Positions 37,977 through 47,923 of a stretch of DNA of 64,000 nucleotides are shown here, one piece after another. A program made the translations under genes and the position numbers. The stretch comes from Pontibacillus marinus BH030004 = DSM 16465. Lineage in GTDB: Bacteria > Bacillota > Bacilli > Bacillales > BH030062. The stretch's first letter is position 1, and each line of letters starts with the position of its first letter. The stretch is from the NCBI RefSeq assembly GCF_000425225.1, contig NZ_KE384332.1, positions 148,542-212,541 on the forward strand, read 5' to 3'. The notes beneath the pieces are model-generated. The model worked only from the letters and a program-made list of their open reading frames with translations. It was not told where the DNA came from and made no database searches.

Positions 37977-39233
37977 TTGACAACCATCATTGCTTTTATA
38001 TTCATGTTTGGATTATTGGTATTCGTCCATGAATTAGGTCACTTAATTTTTGCAAAGCGAGCAGGTATGCTTGCCAGAGAATTTGCGATTGGTTTTGGCC
38101 CTAAAATCTTTTCAACAAAAAAGAATGAAACGCTATACACGATTCGTCTTCTACCTATAGGTGGTTACGTTCGTGTTGCAGGAGAAGACCCTGAAATCAT
38201 TGAAATCAAACCTGGTCATCATATTGGGCTTGAATTCAATGGTGGGGGTAAGGTCAATAAGATCATTGTGAATAACAAATCCAAACATCCTAATGCAAGA
38301 GTTATTGAAGTAGAAAAAGCGGACCTTGAACATCAACTAGTAATAGAAGGTTATGAAGTTGATGAAGATGAAAAGCTTTTCTTTGAGGTAGAGCCTACTG
38401 CAGACTTTGTAATGGATGAGAAAGAAACGCAGATTGCACCTTACAACCGTCAATTTGCATCAAAAACGTTACCTCAAAGAGCAATGCAATTATTTGCTGG
38501 CCCGATGATGAACTTTATCTTGGCGATTGTCATCTTCTTCTTATTAGGACTTTTCCAGGGGGTTCCTGTCGACAAGTCACAGCTTGGTAAATTAGTCGAA
38601 GGTGGACCTGCTGCACAATCGGGCTTACATCAAGGCGATGAAGTCGTAAAAGTGGATGGTCAATCCGTAGATACTTGGACTGAATTTGTAAAAATCGTAC
38701 AAAAAAATCCGAGTACACAGTTAGATGTTACGGTTAGACGTGACCAAAACACAGTAACCATTCCTGTACAAACAAATGAAGTTGAAGCCAATGGTGAAAC
38801 TATTGGACAAATAGGAGTATATCGACCCGTAGAGAAGTCTTTCACTAAAACATTCGCTTATGGCTTTACAGAAACCTATGAACTTACAAAGTTAATTTTA
38901 GTGAACTTAAGTAAGCTTGTAACGGGAGAATTGTCCATTAATAATTTATCTGGCCCTGTTGGTATCTATGATGCTACTGGCCAAGTTGTTCAACAAAGCT
39001 GGCAGATCTATACGAAGTGGATTGCTTTATTAAGCATTAACTTGGGAATTATTAACCTACTCCCACTACCAGCACTTGATGGTGGACGTTTACTATTTGT
39101 AGGAGTTGAAGCTGTACGCGGAAAACCAATTGATCCGCAAAAAGAAGGGATCGTTCACTTTATTGGTTTTGCCTTATTAATGCTTCTTATGATTGTCGTT
39201 ACTTGGAACGATATCCAACGATTATTTTTATAA
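37977..39233 (+). CDS. rseP: Intramembrane site-2 zinc metalloprotease RseP (RasP)
   Basis: RasP cleaves membrane-bound substrates such as anti-sigma factors and signal-peptide remnants. I choose TTG 37977, 6 bp after AAGGTAGGTG, giving 418 residues; GTG 37968 would sit in the ribosome site. HELGH at residues 18-22 binds zinc and the second motif LPALDGGRL lies near the C-terminus. A PDZ domain covers about residues 205-275. Four membrane helices are predicted. Confidence 0.96.
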   Translation: MTTIIAFIFMFGLLVFVHELGHLIFAKRAGMLAREFAIGFGPKIFSTKKNETLYTIRLLPIGGYVRVAGEDPEIIEIKPGHHIGLEFNGGGKVNKIIVNNKSKHPNARVIEVEKADLEHQLVIEGYEVDEDEKLFFEVEPTADFVMDEKETQIAPYNRQFASKTLPQRAMQLFAGPMMNFILAIVIFFLLGLFQGVPVDKSQLGKLVEGGPAAQSGLHQGDEVVKVDGQSVDTWTEFVKIVQKNPSTQLDVTVRRDQNTVTIPVQTNEVEANGETIGQIGVYRPVEKSFTKTFAYGFTETYELTKLILVNLSKLVTGELSINNLSGPVGIYDATGQVVQQSWQIYTKWIALLSINLGIINLLPLPALDGGRLLFVGVEAVRGKPIDPQKEGIVHFIGFALLMLLMIVVTWNDIQRLFL

Positions 39234-39240
39234 AATAATG

Positions 39241-39274
39241 GCTCCAACACTCACAAATCATTGGGTGTTGGAGC
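39241..39274 (+). terminator. Perfect hairpin after rseP, U tract missing
   Basis: GCTCCAACAC (39241-39250) and GTGTTGGAGC (39265-39274) form a perfect 10-bp stem. The following bases (TAAATGTCAA) lack a T run. It may be a weak terminator, an RNA-stability hairpin, or a pause before proS. I saw no T-box features. Confidence 0.55.
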
Positions 39275-39320
39275 TAAATGTCAATAATACAATAAAAGAA
39301 TAGAGACGGGGTGCGTATGG

Positions 39321-41027
39321 ATGAGACAGAGTGAAATGCTCTTACCTACTTTAAAAGAAGTTCCTGCAGATGCAGACATATCTAGCCATCAACTATTAAT
39401 CCGTGCTGGTTTCATCCGAAAAGTTGCTGCAGGTATGTATTCTTTCTTACCAATTGGTAATCGAGTATTACGTAACGTAGAAGCAATTGTTCGAGAAGAA
39501 ATGGACAAAGCCAGAGCTCATGAAATGAATATGACGGTTCTTCAGCCTGCAGAATGGTGGCAGGAAACCGGACGTTGGCATTCTTATGGTCCTGAACTTA
39601 TGAGAATGCAAGATAGACATGAACGTGAATTTGCTCTTGGCGCAACGCATGAAGAAGAGATTACAGCAATTATTCGTGATGAAGTGAAAAGTTATAAGCA
39701 GCTTCCATTAACGTTATACCAAATTCAATCCAAGTTCCGTGATGAGAAACGACCTCGTTTTGGTCTTCTTCGTGGACGTGAATTCTTAATGAAAGATGCT
39801 TATTCATTCCATGGTTCCTATGAAAGTTTAGATAAAGCATATGAGCGTATGTTCCAAGCATACACAAATATTTTTAGCCGTTTAGGCCTAAACTTCAGAG
39901 CTGTCATTGCAGACTCTGGTGAAATGGGCGGAAAAGATAATCATGAATTCATGGTATTATCTGATGTCGGTGAAGATACGATTGCTTATTCGGATACTTC
40001 TCGCTATGCAGCGAACATTGAAATGGCTCCTGTTGAACAAACCTATGAAACATCAACTGAAGAACCTAAAGAATTAGAGAAGGTAGCCACACCGAATTGC
40101 AAAACAATGGCTGAAGCTGCAGACGCATTAGGTCACACATTAGCTGAAGGCATCAAAGCACTTATGTTCAATGTGGATGGTAAGCTTGTTATGGTTCTAA
40201 CACGTGGGGATCATGAAGTAAATGATGTGAAATTAAAGAACTTATATGACGCTGATATGATTGAACTTGCATCTGAAGAAGAAACACGCAATGCATTAGG
40301 GACAGGCTTTGGATCAGTAGGGCCAATTAATGTGTCAGATGACGTAGAAATTGTAGCTGACAATGCTGTAAAAGCTATGGTAAATGTAACGTGTGGTGCC
40401 AATGAAGATGGCTACCACTTCACACATGTTACTCCTGACCATGACTTTAATGTAAGTCATTATGCAGATCTGCGTTTTATCCAAGAAGGAGATCCTTCAC
40501 CTGATGGACAAGGTACCATTCAATTTGCAAAAGGTATTGAAGTTGGTCACGTATTTAAATTAGGTACACGTTATGCTGAACCAATGAAAGCGAAGTTCTT
40601 AGATGAGAACGGAAAAGCTAATACCGTGATCATGGGATGTTATGGTATTGGTATTTCTAGAACTTTAGCTTCTATTGTAGAGCAATACCATGATGAAAAA
40701 GGTATTACTTGGCCTTCAAACATTGCGCCTTATAAAGTACATCTGTTAGCTTTAAACATTAAAAAAGAAGAACAACAGGAACTTGCTGAACGTATTTATT
40801 CCAAACTACAAGATGCTGGTGTTGATGTATTGTTCGACGATCGTAAAGAACGTGCAGGTGTTAAATTCGCTGATAGTGATTTAGTTGGAATACCTCTACG
40901 TATTACTGTAGGGAAACGAGCAGCTGAAGGCGTAGTTGAAATGAAAGAACGTCATTCAGGTGAGCAAGATGAAGTTGAGGAAAAAGAAATCCTAGATCGT
41001 ATTACATCATTTTTGAAACAGAGCTAA
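39321..41027 (+). CDS. proS: Prolyl-tRNA synthetase, bacterial type
   Basis: ProS charges tRNA-Pro. The 568-residue length and the editing insertion between motifs 2 and 3 (about residues 230-390) mark the bacterial form. Class II motifs are visible: motif 1 around [20 protein letters not shown], motif 2 around [21 protein letters not shown], and motif 3 around [17 protein letters not shown]. An anticodon-binding domain ends the protein. Confidence 0.98.
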   Translation: MRQSEMLLPTLKEVPADADISSHQLLIRAGFIRKVAAGMYSFLPIGNRVLRNVEAIVREEMDKARAHEMNMTVLQPAEWWQETGRWHSYGPELMRMQDRHEREFALGATHEEEITAIIRDEVKSYKQLPLTLYQIQSKFRDEKRPRFGLLRGREFLMKDAYSFHGSYESLDKAYERMFQAYTNIFSRLGLNFRAVIADSGEMGGKDNHEFMVLSDVGEDTIAYSDTSRYAANIEMAPVEQTYETSTEEPKELEKVATPNCKTMAEAADALGHTLAEGIKALMFNVDGKLVMVLTRGDHEVNDVKLKNLYDADMIELASEEETRNALGTGFGSVGPINVSDDVEIVADNAVKAMVNVTCGANEDGYHFTHVTPDHDFNVSHYADLRFIQEGDPSPDGQGTIQFAKGIEVGHVFKLGTRYAEPMKAKFLDENGKANTVIMGCYGIGISRTLASIVEQYHDEKGITWPSNIAPYKVHLLALNIKKEEQQELAERIYSKLQDAGVDVLFDDRKERAGVKFADSDLVGIPLRITVGKRAAEGVVEMKERHSGEQDEVEEKEILDRITSFLKQS

Positions 41028-41032
41028 GATAT

Positions 41033-41063
41033 AGGTACCTTCTATAACCATTAGGAGGTACCT
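41033..41063 (+). terminator. Palindromic hairpin after proS
   Basis: AGGTACCT occurs at 41033-41040 and 41056-41063. The sequence is self-complementary, giving an 8-bp stem with a 15-nt loop, followed by a pyrimidine-rich stretch (CTTCTTGTT) rather than a clean T run. It is a weak terminator at best before polC. Confidence 0.5.
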
Positions 41064-41121
41064 CTTCTTGTTAGAGATACAAGTAAAGAGAACTATTTGG
41101 TTATAAGGGGGGAGTTCTATC

Positions 41122-44100
41122 ATGGATGTATCACAAAGTGAGAAAATGCAGTTACTGCTAAAACAGATTGATATGCCAGCTGACATTGTTGATGAGCATT
41201 TTCAAGGAAGCCAGCTTACCAAGCTATCTGTGAATAAACATACGAAAGAGTGGCATTTTTATTTCTTTATTCCTACAATTCTCCCGCCACAAGTGTATGC
41301 CTTATTTACGACTAAATTACAAGAAACCTTTCAGCATATTGCAAGTGTTCAGTGGACAATCGATACCACCGAAAAGTATTTAGATCAGGATAGTGTATGT
41401 GATTATTGGCTACAATTTATTCAATCGATCCCAGATCTATCACCTGCTTATAAAAACTTTTTGCATGAGCAAAGGCCTGATGTTGATGGGAATAAAATTA
41501 TTCTACATGCCCGTAATGAAGCTGAAGCACATGCTTTGAAAAAACGTTTAAATGATCTTTTCCAAATGTACTGTAAACGCATTGGAGCCTCAGTTTATAC
41601 GTTAACCGTTCAAGTTAAGTCGTCTGAAGAAGCCATGCAGAAATTTAAAGAGCAAAAAGCCAAAGAAGACCAAGACCTCGTTCAAAAGGCAGTAATAGAG
41701 AAGGAACAAAAAGCTAAAGAACAGGGTGATGAAGTTTTACATGAAGGTCCACTTCTTATCGGATATAATATCAAAAATGATCCAGAACCAATTGAGACCA
41801 TTCAAGAAGAAGAAAATACCATGGTTATTCAAGGTCATGTATTTGAAGTGGAAATTCGTGAACTCCGCTCAGGTCGTCATTTGTTGATGGCAAAGCTTAC
41901 GGACTATACGGATTCTCTTCAAGTGAAAATGTTCTCTCGTCGTGATGATGATGTTGAGAAGTTTAATCGCTTGAAGGAAGGCATGTGGATTAAAGCAAAA
42001 GGGAAAATCCAGACAGATAACTACACAAATGAATTAACCATGATGGGTAGTGACATTAACGAAGTAAAACCAAAGGTACGACAGGATAAAGCACCTGAAG
42101 GGGAGAAACGTGTTGAACTACACGCTCATACAAATATGAGTACAATGGATGCAACAGTATCTGCGTCCCGCCTGATCGAACAGGCTGCAAATTGGGGACA
42201 TAAAGCTGTAGCGATTACGGACCATGGTGTTGTACAAGCGTATCCTGATGCATACAGTGCAGGTAGCAAGCATGGAATTAAGATCCTTTATGGTGTGGAA
42301 GCAAATCTTGTAGACGATGGTGTCCCTATCGCCTATGAAGAGCAAGACAGAGATTTAGCTTCAGATGAATACGTGGTTTTTGACGTTGAGACGACTGGAC
42401 TTTCCGCGATCTATGACACGATTATAGAACTGGCTGCTGTTAAGATAAAAGAAGGCGAAATTATTGATCGATTTGAGTCCTTTGCAAATCCGCATGAGCC
42501 TTTATCTCAAACAACCACTGACCTAACTGGAATAACAGATGATATGGTTAAGGATGCTCCAGATCCTGATGAGGTTTTAAAAGATTTCTACGAATGGATG
42601 GGTGACTCGATTCTTGTAGCACATAATGCTAGTTTCGATATGGGATTTTTAAATACGGGTTTGAAAAAGATTGGCTATGGAAAATCAACCAACCCAGTTA
42701 TTGATACCCTAGAGTTAGCTCGCCTATTAGTACCAAGTTTAAAAAACCATCGTTTAAATACCTTATGTAAATATTTCGATATAGAGTTAACCCAACACCA
42801 CCGTGCGATTTATGACGCGGAAGCTACGGGCTATTTATTATGGAAACTTGTGAAGGAAGCTAGAGAAAAAGATATTCACAATCATTTAGATCTCAATAAG
42901 TACATGGGAGAAGGAAACGCTTATCAACGTTCTCGTCCATCGCATGTGACATTACTAGCAAAGAATGCAGAGGGTCTAAAGAACATTTATAAATTGGTTT
43001 CAGCATCACACATTAATTACTTTTATCGTGTTCCTCGAATTCCTCGGTCTGTATTATCAAAACACCGTGAAGGAATATTAATAGGATCAGGCTGTGATAA
43101 AGGTGAAGTGTTTGAAGCGATGATGCAGAAGTCACCTGAAGAGGCTGAAAAAACCGCTGAATTCTATGACTTCATTGAAATCCAACCGCCATCGAACTAT
43201 GTTCATTTAATGGAGAAAGAGCTTGTTCGAAATGAAGCACACCTCTACGATATATTAAAGAATTTAGTGAACATGGCAGAGCGAATGGAAAAGCCAGTGG
43301 TAGCATCTGGGAATACGCACTATATTGATGAACACGAGAAACAATACCGTAAAATTCTTATAGCCTCACAAAGTGGTAATCCACTAAATCGACAGACTCA
43401 GCCGGATGTTCACTTTAAAACAACCAATGAAATGCTTGAAGATTTTAGCTTCCTTGGAGAAGATAAGGCCAAGCAAGTCGTTGTTACGAACACACAATAT
43501 GTCGCTGATCTAGTGGAAGAGGTACAACCCGTTAAGGATGATTTATATACACCAAATATCGAAGGCGCGAATGAAGAGATGCGTCAGATGTGTTATGACA
43601 AGGCAAAAAGTATATATGGTGATCCTGTACCAGAACTTGTTGTAAACCGTCTTGAAAAAGAACTTGAGAGTATTATAGGGAACGGATTCGCAGTTATTTA
43701 TCTAATTTCACAAAAGCTTGTAACAAAATCGCTGGATGATGGTTACCTTGTTGGTTCTCGTGGTTCCGTTGGATCATCCTTCGTTGCCACGATGACAGAT
43801 ATTACAGAGGTAAATCCTTTACCACCTCACTATGTTTGTATGGAATGTAACCATTCTGAATTCTTTACAGATGGTTCTGTAGGTTCAGGATATGATTTAC
43901 CTGATAAAAATTGTCCGAATTGTGATGTGCCCTATACAAAAGATGGTCAGGACATCCCTTTCGAAACATTCCTTGGATTTAAAGGGGATAAGGTACCTGA
44001 TATTGACTTGAACTTCTCTGGTGAATATCAACCTCGTGCCCACAATTACACGAAAGTCTTATTCGGTGAAGATAAAGTATATCGTGCAGGAACGATTGGT

Positions 44101-45417
44101 ACAGTTGCCGAGAAGACAGCTTATGGATTTGTAAAAGGATATGCCAGTGATCATGAACTTCAGTATAAAAGTGCAGAAGTGGATCGTCTTGTAAAAGGAT
44201 GTACTGGAGTTAAGCGTACAACCGGTCAACACCCTGGTGGGATCATCGTTGTTCCTGATGATAAGGAAATTTATGATTTTACACCTATTCAATTTCCGGC
44301 TGATGACAAGACTTCTGAGTGGAAAACCACACACTTTGACTTCCACTCCATTCATGATAACTTACTGAAACTTGATATACTTGGACATGATGACCCAACT
44401 GTTATTCGTATGCTACAAGACCTAAGTGGAATTGATCCGAAAACAATCCCCACTGCAGATGAAGAGGTTATGAAAATCTTTAGTGGACCCGATGTATTAG
44501 GTGTTACACAAGATCAAATTATGTGTAAAACAGGGACTTTAGGTGTTCCAGAATTCGGAACGCGTTTCGTACGACAAATGTTGGAGGATACAAAACCTTC
44601 AACATTTGCAGAGCTTGTTATCATTTCTGGTTTATCTCACGGTACAGACGTATGGCTAGGAAATGCAGATCAATTAATTAATGATGGTATTTGTGAGTTA
44701 CCAGACGTTATCGGTTGTCGTGACGATATTATGGTTTATTTAATGCATAAAGGACTTGAGCCATCTATGGCCTTTACCATTATGGAGTTTGTCCGTAAAG
44801 GTAGAGGATTAAAAGATGAGTGGATAGAAGAAATGAAAAAACACGGGGTACCAGATTGGTATATTGAATCTTGTAAAAAGATCAAATACATGTTCCCTAA
44901 AGCACACGCAGCAGCATATGTACTTATGGCTGTGCGCATAGCTTACTTTAAAGTACACTATCCAATCTATTTCTATGCAGCTTACTTTACTGTACGTGCT
45001 AGCGACTTTGATATTGATACAATGGTGAAAGGATCAGCAGCAGTCCGTAAACGCATTGAAGAAATCAATCAAAAAGGTCTAGACGCGACACCGAAAGAAA
45101 AGAGTTTATTGACTGTATTAGAGTTAGCACTAGAAATGACTGAGCGTGGTTATAATTTTGGTAAAGTTGATCTTTATCGCTCTTCAGCAAGTGAGTTTCT
45201 AGTTGAAGGAAATACGTTAATTCCTCCATTCAACTCAGTAGATGGACTTGGAACGAACGCTGCCATTAACATTGTGAATGCACGTGAAGATGGTGAGTTC
45301 TTATCTAAGGAAGACTTGCGTGAACGCAGTCGTATTTCGAAGACGGTATTAGAGTATTTAGATAACCACGGTTGCTTAGAAGGGTTACCTGACAAAAACC
45401 AGTTATCATTGTTCTAG
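41122..45417 (+). CDS. polC: DNA polymerase III PolC-type catalytic subunit
   Basis: PolC is the main replicative polymerase of low-GC Gram-positives, with built-in 3'-5' exonuclease. The 1431-residue protein has N-terminal domains, an OB fold near 230-320, and a PHP domain starting near 333 ([10 protein letters not shown]). The exonuclease is inserted at about 418-590, with FDVETTG and [11 protein letters not shown]. The palm has catalytic aspartates near 960 and 962 (DIDLNFSG), and the zinc motif is CMECNH...CPNCD. The C-terminus NQLSLF is the beta-clamp-binding motif. Confidence 0.98.
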   Translation: MDVSQSEKMQLLLKQIDMPADIVDEHFQGSQLTKLSVNKHTKEWHFYFFIPTILPPQVYALFTTKLQETFQHIASVQWTIDTTEKYLDQDSVCDYWLQFIQSIPDLSPAYKNFLHEQRPDVDGNKIILHARNEAEAHALKKRLNDLFQMYCKRIGASVYTLTVQVKSSEEAMQKFKEQKAKEDQDLVQKAVIEKEQKAKEQGDEVLHEGPLLIGYNIKNDPEPIETIQEEENTMVIQGHVFEVEIRELRSGRHLLMAKLTDYTDSLQVKMFSRRDDDVEKFNRLKEGMWIKAKGKIQTDNYTNELTMMGSDINEVKPKVRQDKAPEGEKRVELHAHTNMSTMDATVSASRLIEQAANWGHKAVAITDHGVVQAYPDAYSAGSKHGIKILYGVEANLVDDGVPIAYEEQDRDLASDEYVVFDVETTGLSAIYDTIIELAAVKIKEGEIIDRFESFANPHEPLSQTTTDLTGITDDMVKDAPDPDEVLKDFYEWMGDSILVAHNASFDMGFLNTGLKKIGYGKSTNPVIDTLELARLLVPSLKNHRLNTLCKYFDIELTQHHRAIYDAEATGYLLWKLVKEAREKDIHNHLDLNKYMGEGNAYQRSRPSHVTLLAKNAEGLKNIYKLVSASHINYFYRVPRIPRSVLSKHREGILIGSGCDKGEVFEAMMQKSPEEAEKTAEFYDFIEIQPPSNYVHLMEKELVRNEAHLYDILKNLVNMAERMEKPVVASGNTHYIDEHEKQYRKILIASQSGNPLNRQTQPDVHFKTTNEMLEDFSFLGEDKAKQVVVTNTQYVADLVEEVQPVKDDLYTPNIEGANEEMRQMCYDKAKSIYGDPVPELVVNRLEKELESIIGNGFAVIYLISQKLVTKSLDDGYLVGSRGSVGSSFVATMTDITEVNPLPPHYVCMECNHSEFFTDGSVGSGYDLPDKNCPNCDVPYTKDGQDIPFETFLGFKGDKVPDIDLNFSGEYQPRAHNYTKVLFGEDKVYRAGTIGTVAEKTAYGFVKGYASDHELQYKSAEVDRLVKGCTGVKRTTGQHPGGIIVVPDDKEIYDFTPIQFPADDKTSEWKTTHFDFHSIHDNLLKLDILGHDDPTVIRMLQDLSGIDPKTIPTADEEVMKIFSGPDVLGVTQDQIMCKTGTLGVPEFGTRFVRQMLEDTKPSTFAELVIISGLSHGTDVWLGNADQLINDGICELPDVIGCRDDIMVYLMHKGLEPSMAFTIMEFVRKGRGLKDEWIEEMKKHGVPDWYIESCKKIKYMFPKAHAAAYVLMAVRIAYFKVHYPIYFYAAYFTVRASDFDIDTMVKGSAAVRKRIEEINQKGLDATPKEKSLLTVLELALEMTERGYNFGKVDLYRSSASEFLVEGNTLIPPFNSVDGLGTNAAINIVNAREDGEFLSKEDLRERSRISKTVLEYLDNHGCLEGLPDKNQLSLF

Positions 45418-45517
45418 GATCCAGCGTACAATTACAACTTCTAATATGGTGATTCCATTTCTGGAGATTCTAGTTATCCGTACGTTTCTTACCAGTCCTC
45501 TCCGCTTTTAGTCTCTC

Positions 45518-45546
45518 TTGCTAAAATCGTCAAGGTATGGTATATT
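45518..45546 (+). promoter_or_regulatory. Probable sigma-A promoter of the rimP-nusA-infB operon
   Basis: TTGCTA (45518-45523) and TATATT (45541-45546) have a 17-bp spacer. A second candidate is the extended -10 TGGTATGAT at 45552-45560. Both lie upstream of the two leader hairpins. Confidence 0.6.
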
Positions 45547-45581
45547 TTTGTTGGTATGATAAATGATAAGTACTAGTGAAG

Positions 45582-45608
45582 AAGAGTGGGGCTTCCCACT
45601 CTTTTGTG
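45582..45608 (+). terminator. Leader hairpin 1 upstream of rimP
   Basis: AAGAGTGGG (45582-45590) pairs perfectly with CCCACTCTT (45595-45603) over a GCTT loop, followed by a T-rich stretch (TTGTGTT). It resembles an intrinsic terminator with a weak U tract, a form that in Bacillus can depend on NusA. Confidence 0.68.
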
Positions 45609-45639
45609 TTACTGCCTAATTTGTCCACCGAACGACGCT

Positions 45640-45668
45640 ATTCCCTGCTGCCTCAGCAGGGAATTTTA
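45640..45668 (+). terminator. Leader hairpin 2 upstream of rimP
   Basis: ATTCCCTGCTG (45640-45650) and CAGCAGGGAAT (45654-45664) form a perfect 11-bp stem with a 3-nt CCT loop, then TTTAT. The stem ends 32 bp before the rimP ribosome site. Confidence 0.68.
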
Positions 45669-45713
45669 TACGTAAGGCAAACTGTTTATGAAGAGAAAAG
45701 GAGGGAATTCAAG

Positions 45714-46190
45714 TTGGGCGAGCAAAGCGTAATTGAAGTAACAGAAAAACTGGTTCAGCCAATTCTCGACGACATGAATCTTGAACTTGTAGATACTGAA
45801 TTCGTAAAAGAAGGGAAAAACTGGTTCCTGCGATTGTATGTCGATAAAGAAGGTGGCGTAGAAATTGAAGAATGTGGCCAGGTAAGTGAGCAATTAAGTG
45901 AGAAGCTTGATGAGGAAGACCCCATAACGTTCCCTTACTTTTTAGAAGTATCTTCACCTGGTGCAGAGCGTCCATTGAAGACTAAGAAAGACTTTGAAAA
46001 GCACGTGGGACACAATGTTTACGTGAAATTATATGAACATATTGATGGTGAAAAGGAACTTGAAGGAGAGTTAAAGTCCTTCGAGAATGATACAGCTACA
46101 ATCGAAATAAAAGTAAAAACGCGCCGTAAAGATATTGAAGTTCCATTTGATAAAATTGCGAAAGCACGTTTAGCTGTGAGTTTTAATTAA
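45714..46190 (+). CDS. rimP: Ribosome maturation factor RimP
   Basis: RimP helps 30S subunit maturation. I start at TTG 45714, 8 bp after AAAAGGAGGG, giving 158 residues, because homology begins at [16 protein letters not shown]. The longer frame from 45576 runs through two leader hairpins and is not credible. Motifs include [20 protein letters not shown] and [14 protein letters not shown]. nusA follows within 15 bp, the widely conserved pairing. Confidence 0.95.
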   Translation: MGEQSVIEVTEKLVQPILDDMNLELVDTEFVKEGKNWFLRLYVDKEGGVEIEECGQVSEQLSEKLDEEDPITFPYFLEVSSPGAERPLKTKKDFEKHVGHNVYVKLYEHIDGEKELEGELKSFENDTATIEIKVKTRRKDIEVPFDKIAKARLAVSFN

Positions 46191-46205
46191 AAGGGGGATA
46201 TGACA

Positions 46206-47315
46206 GTGAGTAGCGAGCTGTTTGATGCCATTCATTATTTAGAAAAAGAAAAAGGAATCGACAAAGACGTTCTGATGGAAGCATTAGAAGCTGCTTTGAT
46301 TTCTGCTTATAAGAAAAATTTTAAATCTGCTACAAATGTACGCGTTGATTTAGATGAGAACACAGGCGGAATGCATGTGTACGCACAAAAGACAATTGTA
46401 GAGGAAGTTTTAGATCCTCAACAGGAAATTTCATTAGATGAAGCTAAGCAAATCAATCCGAACTATGAGGAAGAAGACGTGATTGAGGTTGAAGTAACCC
46501 CGAAAGACTTCGGTCGAATTGCTGCACAAGCGGCGAAACAAGTGGTTACACAGCGTGTACGTGAGGCAGAACGAGGTGTTATCTTTAGTGAATATGTCGA
46601 TCGCGAAGAAGATGTGATGACAGGTATTATTCAACGTAAAGATGCACGTTTCACTTATGTGAATTTAGGAAAAGTTGAAGCACGTCTACCGGTTAGTGAA
46701 CAGATGCCTACAGAAGAGTATCATGTTCATGACCGATTAAAGGTGTTTGTCACAAAAGTGGAAAACACAAATAAAGGACCACACATCTATGTATCACGCA
46801 CACACCCTGGTCTATTAAAGCGTTTATTTGAAATGGAAGTACCTGAAATTTACGATGGAATTGTAGAAATCAATTCAGTTGCTCGTGAAGCGGGCGATCG
46901 TTCTAAGATTTCTGTATATGCTCCAGATCCTGAAATCGATCCAGTAGGTTCTTGTGTTGGACAAAGGGGTCAACGTGTACAAGCCATTGTAAATGAGCTT
47001 AAGGGCGAGAAAATTGACATTGTTCAGTGGTCAGAAGATCCTGTTGTCTTTGTTTCAAACGCTTTAAGTCCTGCGAAGGTTCTCGAAGTCCGTGTAGATG
47101 AAGAAGAAAAAGCAACAACCGTAATTGTACCAGATCACCAGCTTTCATTAGCTATTGGTAAGCGTGGTCAAAATGCACGTCTTGCTGCTAAGCTAACAGG
47201 CTGGAAGATTGATATTAAGAGTGAATCAGAAGCATTAGAGGATGGCACACTTGATCCTTCTCAAACAAGTGATGAGGATACTTATTCTGAGATCGATGAA
47301 GATCCATTTGAATAA
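46206..47315 (+). CDS. nusA: Transcription elongation/termination factor NusA
   Basis: NusA binds RNA polymerase and modulates pausing and intrinsic termination. GTG 46206 (369 residues) is favoured over ATG 46200 because AAGGGGG at 46191-46197 would be only 2 bp from the latter. The N-terminal RNAP-binding domain is followed by S1 (about 130-200) and two KH domains (GSCVGQRGQRVQAIVNELKG; LAIGKRGQNARLAAKLTGWK). As in other Bacillus NusA, no acidic C-terminal repeats follow. Confidence 0.97.
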   Translation: MSSELFDAIHYLEKEKGIDKDVLMEALEAALISAYKKNFKSATNVRVDLDENTGGMHVYAQKTIVEEVLDPQQEISLDEAKQINPNYEEEDVIEVEVTPKDFGRIAAQAAKQVVTQRVREAERGVIFSEYVDREEDVMTGIIQRKDARFTYVNLGKVEARLPVSEQMPTEEYHVHDRLKVFVTKVENTNKGPHIYVSRTHPGLLKRLFEMEVPEIYDGIVEINSVAREAGDRSKISVYAPDPEIDPVGSCVGQRGQRVQAIVNELKGEKIDIVQWSEDPVVFVSNALSPAKVLEVRVDEEEKATTVIVPDHQLSLAIGKRGQNARLAAKLTGWKIDIKSESEALEDGTLDPSQTSDEDTYSEIDEDPFE

Positions 47316-47327
47316 GGAGGTCTCGAG

Positions 47328-47612
47328 ATGGCTCCTATGAAAAAGAAGAAGACGCCTTTACGTAAGTGCGTCGTTACGAAAGAAATGATGCCTAAACAAC
47401 AATTGATCCGTGTCGTTCGCAATAAAGAAGGGGAAGTCTTTATTGATGAAACGGGAAAACAAAACGGACGCGGTGCCTATTTAACAAAAGATTCATCTGT
47501 GATTGAAACAGCCCGACAGAAGAATATTCTATCTCATCATTTAAAGGCGAAAGTAGATGAAGAGCTTTATGAGAAGCTATTGAAAATCGTAAAAGAGGAT
47601 ACGAATGAGTAG
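47328..47612 (+). CDS. ylxR: YlxR-family (DUF448) RNA-binding protein
   Basis: This small protein of the nusA-infB operon belongs to the YlxR/DUF448 family. B. subtilis YlxR is a nucleoid-associated or RNA-binding regulator; RnpM is a later name proposed for its role with RNase P. The 94-residue product has the signature RKCVVTKEMMPKQQLIRVV and the GRGAYLTKD loop. AAGGAGGT precedes ATG 47328. Its end overlaps the next gene by 8 bp. Confidence 0.94.
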   Translation: MAPMKKKKTPLRKCVVTKEMMPKQQLIRVVRNKEGEVFIDETGKQNGRGAYLTKDSSVIETARQKNILSHHLKAKVDEELYEKLLKIVKEDTNE

Positions 47613-47907
47613 CTCTTATTTAAATATGGTGGGACTTGCTTTCCGGGCTGGAAAATGTACATTAGGTGAAGAAGCCATCATTCGTGACATTCAACGTAAC
47701 CGAGCCTATCTTATCTTGATTGCTGAAGACACCGGAGTGAATACAAAGAAAAAACTTACGGATAAATGTCGGTCCTATGAAGTACCTTTCAGGAAGGTTG
47801 ACGATCGAGACACATTGTCAAATGCAATCGGAAAGTCAGGTAGAGTAGCAATCGCTATTACTGAACATGGTTTTGCAAAAAAGATCATGTCCTTGCTCGA
47901 TGAATAA
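47605..47907 (+). CDS. ylxQ: L7Ae-family ribosomal protein YlxQ
   Basis: YlxQ (RplGA) is an L7Ae/L30e-fold RNA-binding protein with k-turn-binding ability. The 100-residue protein shows the family pattern [35 protein letters not shown], and the C-terminal [16 protein letters not shown]. The start lies within the end of ylxR, so the pair is translationally coupled. Confidence 0.94.
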   Translation: MSSSYLNMVGLAFRAGKCTLGEEAIIRDIQRNRAYLILIAEDTGVNTKKKLTDKCRSYEVPFRKVDDRDTLSNAIGKSGRVAIAITEHGFAKKIMSLLDE

Positions 47908-47923
47908 ATTCGGGGGTGAATGT

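Noticed and set aside
39234..39320. T-box riboswitch upstream of proS
   Set aside because: The gap is under 90 bp and shows no specifier stem, T-box sequence or antiterminator; only a simple hairpin is present.
45576..45713. 46-codon N-terminal extension of RimP
   Set aside because: It covers two terminator-like hairpins and a good ribosome site precedes TTG 45714, where family similarity starts.
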